Shown here: piece after piece, positions 12,991-25,983 of the stretch
How the letters are laid out: the number at the start of each line of letters is the position of its first letter
Position numbering within the stretch: position 1 is the first letter of the stretch
NCBI GenBank assembly: GCA_002633005.1
Contig: NMRA01000329.1
Location: 353,894-417,893, forward strand
Reading direction: 5' to 3'
From: Phoronis australis
Lineage: Eukaryota; Phoronida; Phoronidae
Length of the DNA stretch: 64,000 bases
Made by a program: the position numbers and the translations under genes
Notes under the pieces: model-generated
What the model saw: the letters and a program-made list of their open reading frames with translations, nothing else
Told to the model about the DNA's origin: nothing
The model's database searches: none

Positions 12991-13560
12991 TTTCCCACAT
13001 TTTCTTGGCAAAGGAACAAATAACTTTCCGAAATTCAATATTTTTTGTTTTTGAATGGGATTAAAAATTTGAAAAGTGCATGGCAGAAATTGCACTTAGC
13101 AACTCACAATTTAGAAATTTTCTGATACTCTGCGGTTTGCTATCATTTAACGGTCAATGTACACCTTGGCAATTAAATCGCCTGCCTTGTGGACGCCGGG
13201 TAGCCAGCCAAGGGCCTACGTGTTGCCTTATGTACACCAAATGTGCGCACATTAGCTAGTAATGTTTGAGTTCCCCTTAGAATTACTGACAAACTATTGA
13301 ATATGTAGCGAAAGTATTGCCTCTTCCAAAAATGAAACTTAACTACGTGCAGAAATTTACGTTTTCAAAGCGTCGTTTGCACGTGCAACAAGTGCTGTTT
13401 AGTGCCCCCTGGAAGTGTTTGAGTGTCAAAATGCTCCGAGCAAGATTTGGCTGTTGACCCTACACGTTTTTATCTGTTTATTTCAATAAATGTGCCACAT
13501 GATTTAAAAACGCATCATTTTATTCGGACACATGAAAACACGGTCTTTGTTAAACGCATT

Positions 13561-13607
13561 AGTATAAAGAATACGTACTTGCTCCACAAGTGCGTATTCT
13601 TTATACT
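13561..13607. repeat. near-perfect 47-bp hairpin
   Basis: AGTATAAAGAATACG at 13561-13575 is the exact reverse complement of 13593-13607. After one mismatched pair, ACTTG/CAAGT continues the stem inward to a five-base loop (CTCCA). It could be a transcribed small-RNA precursor or a tiny palindromic insertion. No expression evidence is available. Confidence 0.7.
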
Positions 13608-14562
13608 AGTGGAAAGGCCTTTGATGATTACTCTTCGTCGAAAGCCTTTGCGGCAAAAAGGGTCATGTTAAAAGGAGCACTGAACCCGGTTTTGACCTAT
13701 TAACAAATTTTGAAAACGACTTTCCCATCTAGTTCTCTGAAACAAAATAATGGATTGCTCGGTAACCCTGGACTAGAAACCCTCAAGAGTTTGGAGGAAA
13801 ATTTGAAAACTTATCAAATTCTACTAAATGGGCAAGCGTGATCTACGTTTTAAGCTAATTCACACGGCATTCGTAATGATTTTCAGGTGTAGCCTGTAGC
13901 CCGTAGTTAGTTTTAACAATATTGCAAGCCAAGCTTCGCCAGTGTAGTACCCTCCGGCCTGTTGCTACGAGTTGGTTTCACCTGTAGTTGTGAAGAATGT
14001 CACGTATTCATACTGCCTGTTTCAGCCTTATGATATATGTTAAGACCTGGAATTATGTATGTCAGCCTTATGGTTTTTAACCTTTTATTATATTAATTGC
14101 TGTCGATGACACGCTTTGTTGTGACATATGTTGTTGCATTCAACACATTGTCGCCTGGGTGACAATGTCACCGCAACGCAAGCATATAGTCGATCGGGTG
14201 TGACAATATTTTTCAATAACACGACACCCCTGTGTTTTACTTGGTTCATCCCTAAGAGATGATTGCCTACGCGCTTTAATGCACGAATCACCGTTACATC
14301 CTGGCTTTCTATAAATAATTATAGTTCTTATCCATGCGGGTCAATTGTTGACAGATACACGCTACTCTATCTTGTCATGGTTCTGGGCTTGTTCCTTTAT
14401 ACATGTATGCGCTATCCTGGCAGGCCGCTTCACTGAGTTTTGGCTTGGACTTGAGTAAGTAGATTTGTCAATCGATACCATCAACCAGTGTACCTGTGTT
14501 CGGTTGTTACAATGTTTAGTAAGTTAGACGGTTAGAATTATGCAGCATGCAGAGATGCATCT

Positions 14563-14630
14563 GCATGGGCGGCGCACCATAGGGGGTTAGGGACTATAGC
14601 CCCCACTTTTTTAGTGCTGTGCCTCCCATG
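14563..14630. repeat. short palindromic repeat, CATGGGCGGCGCACC family
   Basis: The element begins GCATGGGCGGCGCACCATAG, contains ACTATAGCCCCCACTTTTTT, and ends in GTGCCTCCCATG. A double-length relative with clear terminal inverted repeats is at 40601-40745. Confidence 0.55.
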
Positions 14631-16754
14631 ATATTGGAAAGTAGTGGATCTTGGGTACTTGGGCACTGAGCTCATTTTTGATGTGCTAATTATTATGAAA
14701 CTCCATTAGCCACAGCGATACCACTCTAAAAGCTCCTGCTGAACGCCGTGCCTCGTTTGCTTTGCCACTGAACCGTTGTAAAACTGGCCTCGACTTGTTT
14801 TTACTTCGGATAGAAGTGGTTTCGAGAGGTGGGAAGAGTTTGCTTGTTGCTTGACACCAAGATGAACAAGCCCATTGTCATTAAATATGACGAACGAATT
14901 CTCAGTTTTCAACAATTAGCTCAAAAATCGTTCATCTAATACATTACTTCGATCGAGGAACAAGTTGCTGTGCACATAACTTGATCCGCCAACAACAGAC
15001 TAGTTACTTTACTATAGCTGCCGCCGGCTCGCAAGCGAACCTCTTGATCCTCACCTCCAGCTCTCATTAGACCGGGATCCCAGAGCTTTTTTGGGCATGA
15101 AAAGGTAACCAATTTTCTTTGGTACCACAGTGCTCTGTGGGTATCCTGATGCTTGGAAATGGCCGTCTGGCAGGTTCGCTCTGGTGGGTGTGGTCAGGGG
15201 AGCCAAGAGAATTACACTCGAAATTTGAGCTAGATCAACTTTTCTGGTAACCACTTCAAACTGCCTTGGATACCTACTACGTAATCCACTGTATCAAAAT
15301 TGGCCACTGCCAGACAATTTCAGTGGTGGGGAGTACNATAGCCAACGGTTATTTCTTCATAAGTTGAGAATTCACGTGTAATTAACTAAGTTGTGTGTGG
15401 TCAACCTTTTTACTTCCTGTGAAGGCGGTCTGTAGCACTTTTATAACTTCTAATCCGGTACGGATTGATTGAAGTTCTCTTTTAGCTTCTGTGAATACAT
15501 TCTTCGCCTCAACGTTAATTTGTTTTTTGAAGTTGTGGACTTTGGCTTGATCAATTAAGTTAATAATGCCACCACGACTCGACGTTCATTTGACTATTGC
15601 ATATGTGTATTGCGTGTTAATTGTCGTTGATCGAAGTTGGCAGTGACCTGGATCGGGATAAAAAACTACACAGCATAATCCTATTGCTCCCACGTATCGT
15701 GGTGTCTGTGCTTGAGGTCAAACTGATTTATTGCAATTATATGTTTTTTAGTGATAAAGGTATGGAGACGAGGACAGACATTTTTACGTTTGTATTGAGC
15801 ATCTGTGTAAAAGTGTCAGTAGCACTGTTCTAAATAATCAGCTAATCTGCAGTTCTCGCAGTTATCATTTCCAACTTATTTCATTCCATTATATGTTTTC
15901 ACCATTCCGATGAGACTGTCACTGGTCTCCTTATCATCTTTTGGGGCCAGCTGCCTGCCTTATGTATCCCGTATTGCGGGACATAATAAGCCCCTTCTGT
16001 TATGTGTCAAATGAAGACGTACTGTCTACCAGCATTTTGCAATCCCAGAGGTATCATGGCTTCAGTACGCAATTTTAACACATTAAGAACCAGCACTCCA
16101 CCATATTAGAAAAGGGAGAGAAATGCAGTAATATAACATTTGAGACTTTAATTTATGAATTCATTTTGACTGATGATGTTTTTACGGCCAACGAAATTTG
16201 ATTTGCGTGCTTGCCAGAGCATAGATTTGATGAACACAAATCTTTCAATCCAAAAGGCAGAAAACGCCAAGCACATGCGCGCATCCAGCCTTCAATATGG
16301 GGGGACTCGAATTCCTGACTTTGTGGACCTTTGGTAACAAAAATGCGAGCGGACTAAAAAAAAACGGGAGCACCACTGTGGATTGCGCGTTTGCGCATGT
16401 TTACTGGACTTATGCCTTATTTTCTAGGACTTCTTGTCTCTCTGAGGCGGACCTTTTTGCCCACTTCGCCAAATAAGGGGGCTCGTTCCAGCCCCCCTCC
16501 CCTCCCCCCTGGGTGCGCGCATGAAGCACACTATCGTCTGTCCGATAGTATAAGGTTAATTTTGGATAAATGTTGCATGTTCCTTGACATCTATGATAAA
16601 ATGGGCTTCTTCTGGCTGCGTAAAATATAATGATTGAAGTCGTCCTACAGATCGTATTCCACGTTTGCTAATGGTGTTGCTCGAGATGACCGATATCTTA
16701 CAGCCCTTCCTGTGTATGACGTTTTTCGCTATCCGTAAAAATGTCAAATGTAAA

Positions 16755-16894
16755 AGTGGGGGCAAGGGGGCCATGACCCCCCTAAATTTCTCCTACATTC
16801 CATTTCGGGCAGTACGGGGTGCTAATATCTGACGGCAAAATCCTGGCTAATACTCTGCCCTGTCCCCCAACTCTAAATCCTGGATCTACCCCTG
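16755..16894 (-). repeat. GGCGGATCC-family dispersed repeat, reverse copy
   Basis: Reverse-orientation copy of the repeat at 5161-5321. It shares GGGGGCAAGGGGGCCATG, a CATTCCATTT segment, ATCCTGGCTAATACTCTGCC and AATCCTGGATCTACCCCTG. Another reverse copy follows 145 bases downstream at 17040-17154. Confidence 0.65.
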
Positions 16895-17039
16895 TGAAAG
16901 GTATGAGAAGTTCTCTGGGAAGCCTAATAAGGTGCCGGTGCATAGTTAAAAGTAGTCACTGATGTCGTGACTTTAAATAACGGTCTGAGAACAAAATAAA
17001 CGAGTTCGTAAATGGTTTAACTCTAAACATATAGTGCAA

Positions 17040-17154
17040 GCCCCTAAAATTTCATTTGGCAGTTCGGGGATGCAAATGTCTGACGGGCAAAGTCCTGGCT
17101 AATGCTCAGCCCTGNCCCCCCCCCCCCCTAACTCAGAATCCTGGGTCCGCCCCG
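17040..17154 (-). repeat. GGCGGATCC-family dispersed repeat, second reverse copy
   Basis: It contains CCCCTAAAATTTCATTTGGC, CTGACGGGCAAAGTCCTGGC, a C-run interrupted by an N call, and CAGAATCCTGGGTCCGCCCC. This arrangement matches 16755-16894 and the reverse complement of 5161-5321. Confidence 0.65.
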
Positions 17155-17482
17155 CTTATCGTCAGATTAATCTTCCCTCATGACCGAGAATGAACGAAAA
17201 TTAACAAGATAGTTCAATAGCAAGCCTAGGTGGCTATGTCATGTGACACTATAACACTTCTCCGCCCTAATAATTACTACCCTGAGTCTTTTATGTTGTT
17301 AACAGGATTAGCCGTCATGAAAGGGAAATGGAAGTTTGTCTGATCACTTCAATTTGTTTTGTACCGTTTGATTACGGGTTAACGATATCGCATTTAACCT
17401 TTGGTTAATTTATTTTATATCTGAATATTTTTTTTTTTGTTCAAGGTACAGCTCCCAGACAACACAGCCCTGAACGCCAACG

Positions 17483-18337
17483 ATGGGGTCTTTCATGGGC
17501 CACTTCATCCCTGGCTTTGGTTTTTTCCTTCTGGCCACTTGGTGGTTGTGTCACAGTCTCGTTCGTTTCTTCAGACATCGCTTCCTGAGGATTCCGTTTC
17601 AGTCAAAAGCCAGCTACACCTTGCCGTGCTACTGTTTTTGCAAAAAGCGCTCTGTGGAGATTCCGGTAGAGGCCGCTCTGAAAGGTGGATTCCCCATTTT
17701 GGGAATAGTAGTGGAAGCGAGTGTTGGATATCGAGATGGGAAAATGGAACCAATGAATGCCCAGCACATCACCATGTATTTTGCGTTTGTCTTATCGGGA
17801 TTGGTGGATTTTCTGTTATACTTCGACACGTCATTACCCAAGGGAATTGATTATGTGGCCTTTATTCTGGCTAATTTAATTGAGATGATTTTATTCCTTT
17901 TCCATCTGCACCACAGAACGCCTACGGACGTACATGTCCACATGCTTCTGGTTTACACGCTCGCCATTATCATCTTCATTTGTTTAGTGGACATGGCGTA
18001 CCCAAACCAACCACTAGCTGCATTGGCAAAGTCCTACATTCTATTCGTCAAAGCTGTATGGTATGTCCAAGTCGGTTACATTCTCTACAACCCCACACCG
18101 TTTCCAGGCAGAAAGGAATGGTTCAAAAACGACCCCGAGGAGATTATGTCTGTGACGATATACTATGCGCTTAATCTCGGCGCATCATTTTTCTTCTATG
18201 TTCTTATAACAGTATGCTTTGGAACTCTTTATCGCACCTGTTGCGCTACAACAGAAGCCCGCAGAGAGAGTCGAGCTGCTAGGCAACCATTGTTAGGTGA
18301 CACCGGCCCGGCAGAGACGGATGAGCCTGTCGGGTAA
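17483..18337 (+). CDS. TMEM45-family (DUF716) multipass membrane protein
   Basis: An uninterrupted 284-residue ORF, close to the 275-residue length usual for vertebrate TMEM45A/B. The N-terminus MGSFMGHFIPGFGFFLL matches the family's Gly-His-x-x-Pro-Gly start and is hydrophobic. Further landmarks are QHITMYFAFVLSGLVDFLLY (around residues 94-113), FLFHLHHRTPTDVHVH (around 138-153, family HxHxRxPxDxHxH pattern), VKAVWYVQVGYILYNP and a last hydrophobic segment before a cytoplasmic-looking tail rich in Arg and acidic residues. About seven hydrophobic segments are visible. Human paralogs are poorly characterised membrane proteins, so no reaction can be assigned. The first Met was chosen because it begins the conserved N-terminus. 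An acceptor-like TTTTTTGTTCAAG lies just upstream (about 17433-17445), so a 5' non-coding exon is likely. The coding region is in one exon. Confidence 0.9.
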   Translation: MGSFMGHFIPGFGFFLLATWWLCHSLVRFFRHRFLRIPFQSKASYTLPCYCFCKKRSVEIPVEAALKGGFPILGIVVEASVGYRDGKMEPMNAQHITMYFAFVLSGLVDFLLYFDTSLPKGIDYVAFILANLIEMILFLFHLHHRTPTDVHVHMLLVYTLAIIIFICLVDMAYPNQPLAALAKSYILFVKAVWYVQVGYILYNPTPFPGRKEWFKNDPEEIMSVTIYYALNLGASFFFYVLITVCFGTLYRTCCATTEARRESRAARQPLLGDTGPAETDEPVG

Positions 18338-18385
18338 ACGCTGGCGCCAAAGTCATATGTATATGAGACGACTCCAAATCAGAGC

Positions 18386-18391
18386 AATAAA
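18386..18391 (+). promoter_or_regulatory. candidate polyadenylation signal of the TMEM45-like gene
   Basis: AATAAA lies 48 bases after the TMEM45-like stop codon, giving a short 3' UTR. Confidence 0.5.
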
Positions 18392-21300
18392 CACTGACTG
18401 CCATTGGTCGGAGACGATTTTCGTTTTTCGAAATATATTTTGCGCCCCTCGTACGTGTTGGGTGAATCTGGCTGTCTGGTGTTACCTGGTGAATTGATCC
18501 CAAAAAGTAGCATAAGATCATAAATGCTTCACGAATATTTTACTCTGGAAAAAATGAAACTCATTTTTTAAGAATATTAGAACAAATGACGTTTGTCGTG
18601 CTTAGGCCTACAGCTTTGTTTTTGTTTCAATTAAGGGACATTACTGTTTTTACGGCTGAATCACATTTTTGTGATTGGGTGGGAGACATTTTGTAGTTAT
18701 TATTTTAACCAGAACTATAAAACAATAAGACCAGTTGTGTGTTTGTGATTTTATGACAAATCGTCAATTATCATCGTCGTCTGCCAGGCATATTCAATGA
18801 TACCAAGGCCGACGACTTTATCACTCGAATAGGCTTTAAATGCCCTGCCATTTAACTGTTACCGCGAATAGGTGCTGCGGTTATTCTAAAAAAATAACTA
18901 TCTTTTCTCTCCGACACTAAAACACGCCTTCACTTTTCCATGGATAGAACGCTACGACATTCACGAGGACGAAAAGGTTAAGAACATTTTTTAAATATAG
19001 TCTGCTGCTCAAAGCGGTTTTCGTATAAAGTAAGTCTCATTTTGTTAATTTGAAATTTGAGCTGAAACGAGCTCAAATTATTCGGGATGCGGTTTTTTAT
19101 TTACTTGGTTTTGTGAGTGGCTCAAACAGGCTCTTTTCCAGGTGATAGTTTTCATATTTAGAAGAGATCATTTCAAGAGGTGCGTAGAAGTTGCTGGAAC
19201 TCTCACAAAAGCACGTAACTTAGATATGGCTGTGGACATCAATACCCAACACAGATTCTCGAAGCTTTTGATGCGTATAACCCTGCGTCCAGATATAGCC
19301 ATATTGTCTAATTCCGATCCCATGCTTGTGAGTCAGTGAACGGTGTTTGCAGGTACGTGAGTCGTGTTTATGCGTCCGTGACGTGTTTATGAGTTCGTTA
19401 ATCGTGTAGTTTAGGTACCTTGAATTCGGCTTGGATGTTTTAGCCGGCATGGGAGTTTAGGTCCTTGGAGGTCTGAGTACGAATGCAAATTATTGTCGGA
19501 TGTCCAGCAATGTAATGCATCAGTGTTCCATCAATCGGTGCAATTTGTTTTTCCATCGAGGTTAGATATGTAGAGGCTCCCATGCTACAAGTGCCTGAAG
19601 ATGCTCTAAGCTCTTGGCATTTCTGGGAAGTCAGAAATGTTAGCGAAAGGCGTTTTATCGGCCGCTGAGGCCATTTCGTCGTGGATGTAGATACAGTTGG
19701 TGTTCCAGCAAAAGAGAGTAAGCCCATTTGATCAGAGTATGGTCAGCCCTGGTGGCCTACCACTGCATGAAGTACCACATGAATGGTTGATTCTTCTGAG
19801 AAAGACAAGAAATTCGCTGGGTTAAATAACACAACAACCACGTTATCTGTTTAAAGTGATTTGGTGTTTCCAGGGATTGAAAATACGGAAACTTGCTACA
19901 TGGTGTCAAATTTATTAAAGTGTGCCACGGTCATCAACGCTATTGTGTAATAATCATTCAAACTGTGTCCCAAGCATGTTAAGCAGCCATGAACGCGCCT
20001 AACTTCCATCCATCACAAAAACCAACTTTTGATTTAGACTACTTATGAAATCGGTCTACTGTCCCTTAGTCAAATCTCTGTGAGCGACGTCCAGGCTCCA
20101 AAAGAAGTAACAGCCGTTCAACAGTGGTGGCAAGCCCACAAGTCACTGCCCATCTCAGCATATGGAACAACTTGAGGCCAAGTTTTTAGCGGTGTGCTAA
20201 ATCGATACTTTGGCGGAACGGAAATTTATATCCGCTTAACTTATTAAATTATCTAAGATTAGGAATACTTGAAAATGGCTTCACTAGGAACTAACCTTGT
20301 CTTTGTTTTCCGGAATCCACAAAGTTTTATATGGAAGAAACAGAGGTTAGGAAAAAGCCACAGTTAAGAATCATTGTATTACAAAACCTGCTCACTGTAC
20401 ACATTTGTTTTTGTTTTCTCTGTGCCGGTACGAGTCCACGGTTTCGTCTACCATGTTGAATATTTAGGTTGAGTGAACAAACCAATTTTACGTGAGTTTC
20501 TCTTGTAAGTGGACGGGAGTGTAAGGCCAGCCGAAACCAGAATTTTTTCAAGATTTCCAGTAGATTGTGAAAGGTTGTAATTATGCCATTGCCAATATAT
20601 TCTGGATTGCTACACACTCGTTTTTCTTTGTGGCAACTACGTATTCTCAATTTTGGTACCCATTTAAAATGCCGACGATGTCAGCACAAATCTGGCAATT
20701 TGAAACCGGCGCTAGCTTTTTTACGTAGTCCATCCGTCACAAGCGAAGCCCGAGATCATATTAGGCTTTCTTGCAAGGGTCTTGAGTCAGGAACACAAAC
20801 CAGTTGTGCACGCACGCTGTTACACTTGTCCACCTTGCATACTCCACTGCAGTGTTGGTTTAGGCTGCACATAACAAATTGCAGGCAATCGGATAAATGC
20901 ACCATATCCCGGTGGCTATATGGGCGGGAAATTGTGTACCTTTAGCAAGCACTGGGGTGTAAAAAGATGGAATTCAAACTGGAGCGGGCACTGACATAAG
21001 TGACTCCCATTTCTTGTTTTTAATCCTGAGCAGCTAATGAACTTCACGGATCTGAAGCTCTCTCGACGGAGCTCAGTGGTAGTTTTTTCTGTGCCTTCAG
21101 TCATTTCTCGGCACTAATGTAATTCGAATTATTTTTCCCTTGACAGCTTCTTGTTCCGATGAGGAACTATTAAAGATGAAACTCTAGTTTTCGAATTATT
21201 AGAGATAAAACATCGCTAAAGACGCTAGGCGATGGGCCAGAATTTGTAGGGCTTCTAGAAAATGTTTTTTGTGAGTACTTTAGGGAGGCAATTTTATTTT

Positions 21301-24300
21301 GGTGTTTTTTAATTCGTTTACTAGAGTGTTTTCAAAATCTGAAAAGTTCCCACATATAAAGTTGCACATTATTGAGAAATTTGAGTTTGAAATTGCATAA
21401 TAACCACCATAGAGCTTAGACTTGTAAAAACAACAGCTTTTGCTATCTTTTTTGTAAAACAAGTAATATGGTCCCATCAATGCCATTGTATTGAACAATA
21501 ACACACTCACATTACATGTTTTATTGTTGTAGACTAATTATAAACAGTGAAAATTAAAAAATGTAAAGTGATACCTAGTGGCAGAAATGTCAACTAAATC
21601 TGAATGTTACTAGGAGGTTATTCTGGCATTGTGTGGCAACAAAAATTACACAAAACACTTGAGACTGGGCAAAATTTGTGCCTCAATGACTGAATCATTG
21701 AATAATGGTGTAAAATATAGCTTGTTTTCATAATACACCAAAAATACGTTATAGTACAAAAACAATAGTTGAATGATCTCTGTGAATGTGCACACAGACT
21801 GTATGTAATAGATTATTCTGACAGCGTTTATCAAGCAGTATGAGACAAATACATGACAATGATCAAAGTATGTACTTTCTGTGACTTACTCAACAAATAA
21901 AATTCACTTTTTAATACAAAAAACACGAAATATGGGGTTGGAGGTCTATTTAGGGTTGACTTGTCAAAGAACTATCCAATGATATGCAGTCAGTGTTGCT
22001 GATGTTACTACAGTTGTCCCAGCTGCACATTTCTGTACAGTTTGACCCAGCACACATGCTCTTTTTGCACTTGCAGCGTTCATCGTTTAGTACTGTCAAT
22101 GAAGCTGCTGGCATTGCCCTACATTTTAACTACAAAGCTCCACCGCCACGAACTTATCAGGAACTAATCCACCACCAGCCTAACAAATTAACATGCCGTC
22201 TAATCTGTCGCCTAAACATGTTGATCGTCTAATAATTAGATTAGTGATTGAAATTTAACTTTTTAAATCAGATGCTCATACCATAGTCAATTGATTTACA
22301 CTTAAGGTAATCAATGTTTGACGAAATGGACAGTGGCATCATTACAGCTACCTAAATAATTAATGTTTACAAAAAATTGAGAAGAGGTTACCTCTATCCC
22401 AGAACTACGGTAGGGGATGACGGCCACTCGGGAATTTTGGTTGCAACCATCTCAGTACTCCATTTAACCTCCTAAAAAATTTGTGACTTAAAGTGCTTAA
22501 AATCACACCCACACTATAACGCCATATGATTATCTCTTGGCGCAAGCAGTATCGATGTGGCAACTGAACAAGGGAGTGTTAGAAAAACAGGATTGCAGGA
22601 GTATTTGTTTAAACTGGGAACAAATGAAAACATTAACGGCCTCCTCAGAGGCATCTCTCTACGCGGTACTTCTAAACTTATAGGAACGTGACTTATGTTT
22701 TAACCAGTGTGATGCACAATTTGCCGACAAGCATCCGGCATATGGAGTACATGGTATGATCACCGTCTCTACTGGGTCAGCGGTATTGTCTATGGCCTAG
22801 GCAGCCAAGGGGCTAAACAAGTTAAAAAAACATTTGGTGATAAAACTGAAACACACTTGGAAAACACCAAGATGTACCTTTCAAAAGCATGTACCTGTTT
22901 TTCAAAGCTATATAGTTGTTACTTTTTTCTCTTTCTTGAAATGTGGTTTATATACTTTTCCTGCTAACAATTGATGCACTCATGTTTCAGAATGATGTTC
23001 CTGTCTTGTTCAGGTTAATTGGATGTTTTAGATTTTGGAAATATAATTGATTTTCTTGGGAAATCTTGGATAACATCTGTATAAATTTCAGCAACTTCAG
23101 CTTTAGTACTACTGCTGGTGTCTTGAAACGTTGCTATACCTTTGTCCTTTCAATTTTTGGTCTGACACTTGGTCTTCTACAGCAGTACACTAATACTAGT
23201 GTATACCAGGACATGCATCTGTTTTCTGTACAAACGTTTGTGACACCTCTTCTTCTTTTTGATCTACTGATCTGAAGAGTTCCACAGTCCATCAGCTTTC
23301 GTCAGGAAGCTTCTCTAAGCTTCTTCAGGCTCTGGTATCACAATTTGTGCTGTTTGATAAACCTTGAATTATACAGGCAGGCACAGTAACTCAGCACAAC
23401 AATACAATCTGGCTCTCTGATTGGTCAATTCAATAGAAAAGCGCCACCAAGTGGCAGGAATGTGCATAATATTTTGTGCAACAAAAACACCTTTTTAAAA
23501 AAATGTGCAAGTGTAGACGTGGGAACTTTTTGGAATTTGATTTATACGTATATTATCTAGCCACATAGAAAAAGTTAGGTTGCCCCCCAAAATACTCACA
23601 AGGATGAACGCTATGAGATCTGGCCCACCGACTATTAATAACGATGAATTACTCAGGGGGGGNGGGGCAACAACGGCCTCCGAGACGGCGGATGTGAATT
23701 GTTGCCACAAGTAACCAAATTATTTTCGCAGGCGATGGATTTATTTTAAAACATAACACCTGTACGCCTTGTCACTTTATTTTTTTTTGTATGTCGCTAA
23801 CTTCAAGAACCCTGAGAGCTCAACTTTCAGCAACGTCGTCTGACACCCGCACTGAGTTTGGGACCGCAGTCGACTAGATAAAACACGTACATATTCGAAT
23901 AAATCACGCTAGAGAATGTGGCAGTGGGTTTAATTATAGACTATAGACGAGTATCTATAGTTTAACAACAGTTCCACATCGAATGTGAAGCTCTCGGGTT
24001 TTGAAGAATTCCCTCAACTCACGGAAAGGTGTCAAATTAACTCACGATTTTGATTACATTATCCCAATATTGAACTAAATCTCCCACTTTTCTCGAATTG
24101 TAATGACGGGTTACCCGGTAATCGAGGATGAGTGGGACAGTGTGCCTCATTGGTTTCTGACTACCGCCTCTCGATTTCGGAAGTCATGTTGACAATCCGT
24201 TACTGGATGTTTGTGTATTATCTTGAAGTAATAAAAAATGCAAACCAAAAATTGATTTTCGCGTATTGCATCTCAGTCAAAATGGCATTAGTACGCGGTT

Positions 24301-25340
24301 CTTAAAGATAGCCTCTAGACACCAAAACACCCTTTTGACACCAGAAATATAGACGAGTAGTTTTTAATAAAATATTGTTTTTGTTTCTTGCACACCATGT
24401 ACAGTATGTAATTAATTGCGACGTAAATGTTACCGCCTATAATTCGTAGCCACTTGGCGTGTCCCAGAGAAACTCTATCAGCGTTAAGTGGTATCAGGAA
24501 GAGATAACGTTTGAAATCACGTTAAAATGCGCTAAAACAGTTGTCCCTTCCTGGTTATCTCTTCCTGGTGGTATACATAACACCATCGTGCCAACGAAAT
24601 TTCCCCTAAGCCTCACTGCGCAACAGCTGCCGTCACTGAAGTTTCTTGGACGTCGGCAAGTCATCGGTCTCTGCCGGCAAACTGAAAACGCCACTTGCTT
24701 GTGCCACAATGTAAGCGACAATGGCATACATTTGTGTAACTCCCCCACCGATCCCGTCATGTGCCGTGCAAGGACTGGCGATAAAATTTCCGATCATGCA
24801 GCGACAACTGGTCTCGCCTTAGCTGGTGCAAAGCTGTATACCAACTCTACAGCTTAATTTGCGCCGATGTGAGTAAAATGTGACCAAATGGAATATGACA
24901 CAACATCGGTGTCATTAAAAGCTAGGCCTACACTGCTCTTCTTTGAGTAAACTAAATATTTACCGGTGTTGGAAAAAATGGCATCACCGTTCGTCTGCTG
25001 CTAAAATTGATGCACTCTTTTGGGTCGGCTTTCGGCTGTCACTTATTGGCTAGTTTCTGTTTCCTGATTCATCAATCAAATGTTCTTCCCTTCCACGAGA
25101 TTGCGTACATGTCACAACAAATTATCGGAAATGGTTTTCTTTCGTTATAAGTTTTTAGTCTTTTAATACCAGCAAACTAAATTTCAGAACAAATTTTGCC
25201 GCTGCGAAGCTGTCTTAAAGTGTACACAACTTGACTCTAGTACCTCAAAATAATTTTTATTATTATATCTTGCTTGATCTTTTCAGTGCCTTTAGTGCAC
25301 TGCTCATAAAGAAACACGCAAAAAAATGAAAAAATAAAAA
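18392..25340. other. intergenic region, no gene recognised
   Basis: No exon with recognisable family features. ORFs at 19440-19727 (minus), 20583-20945 (plus) and 24459-24857 (plus) exceed 95 codons but lack domain signatures or convincing splice contexts. The only local structure noted is a short hairpin at 19054-19079 (AATTTGAGCT / AGCTCAAATT). Confidence 0.45.
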
Positions 25341-25464
25341 TTATGTACAACGTCATGGGTTGAACCCAAGTCGTCCGCTTTACGTTGTTCGGATCAGAGA
25401 CAAAGTGTAAAGAGTGAAGAGACAGCAAAGTATATTTAGTGTCGAGAAGGTTCGTAGAGGGATC

Positions 25465-25690
25465 AAAAGATGTGTTTCCGGAGGCTGCAGCAACAGCAGC
25501 CAGGCGGAGAACGTCTCGGTGTTCCGAAGGACACCAAAGTTGCGCAGAAGTGGCATCGCTTCGAGCGCTGAACGAGAGTGTGGGACGTCATCGTGGACCA
25601 AGCGATTCGGTCCGGGGCCACTCTGTGTTCTGCCCACTTTGAGGACTCGTGTTTCGACTCCAGTCACAGGAGACGTTACGACGAAGGCCT
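25465..25690 (+). pseudogene. THAP zinc-finger domain remnant, frameshifted
   Basis: Frame 1 gives RCVSGGCSNSSQAENVSVFR, the start of a THAP C2CH DNA-binding domain with the first two zinc cysteines. The frame then shifts by one near 25552 (KLRR to KWHRFER) and meets an in-frame TGA. In the shifted frame WDVIVDQAIRSG leads into CSAHFEDSCFDSS, which carries the remaining Cys and His of the C2CH motif and the typical HFEDSCF. It ends at a TAA soon after. The broken frame and stop argue for a pseudogene, although sequencing error at two sites cannot be excluded. Confidence 0.7.
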
Positions 25691-25713
25691 GGTTCAATAA
25701 AGGACAATATTCG

Positions 25714-25983
25714 TCATTCAGAAACATCAGCTCTTAGTTCAAGATCGTCTGTGATGACTGGATTGACTCGCTGAGCCCGAGGCCGCTTCTCTCGCGGGAG
25801 GATCCAGTTCGTAAGGCCAAAAGTAGAAAAGTACGCAGCCGGAACCAGGTTAAACTTGTTCTCGCTTTCGTGCAACCCCATTTCCTCATCCTGGCCACCA
25901 TTCCCGTACGTTTCTTCATAGTATATTTTGTTCAATTCTTGCTCATAATCGTCGTCGCTTTCAAATTCCCTGCTCTCCGCCAT
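25714..25983 (-). CDS. unassigned 89-residue acidic ORF
   Basis: The ORF begins ATG in a CAATGGCGG context and encodes a hydrophilic acidic start (MAESREFESDDDYEQELNKI), then a Gly/Glu stretch and a Pro/Arg-rich end. Composition is more protein-like than the other short ORFs nearby, and it lies head-on to the THAP remnant. I recognise no family. It might be a first exon whose continuation was lost, or a chance ORF. Confidence 0.25.
   Translation of the reverse strand: MAESREFESDDDYEQELNKIYYEETYGNGGQDEEMGLHESENKFNLVPAAYFSTFGLTNWILPREKRPRAQRVNPVITDDLELRADVSE

Larger units (their letters stand above)
9297..17436. other. intergenic region, no gene recognised
   Basis: Apart from the repeats listed separately (10531-11300, 12116-12990, 13561-13607, 14563-14630, 16755-16894, 17040-17154), I see no exon-like stretch with family resemblance. 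The long ORF between 12245 and 12922 is an artefact of the TACCATTC array. A 5' UTR exon of the TMEM45-like gene may lie near the right end. Confidence 0.5.

Noticed and set aside
17437-17850. 137-codon plus-strand ORF overlapping the TMEM45-like gene
   Set aside because: It is in another frame of a clearly conserved coding exon and has no family features.
20583-20945. 120-codon plus-strand ORF
   Set aside because: No domain signature, no supporting splice or promoter context, composition unremarkable.
24459-24857. 132-codon plus-strand ORF with several cysteines
   Set aside because: No spacing typical of a known Cys-rich domain, and an equally open antisense frame exists. Treated as chance, though not disproved.
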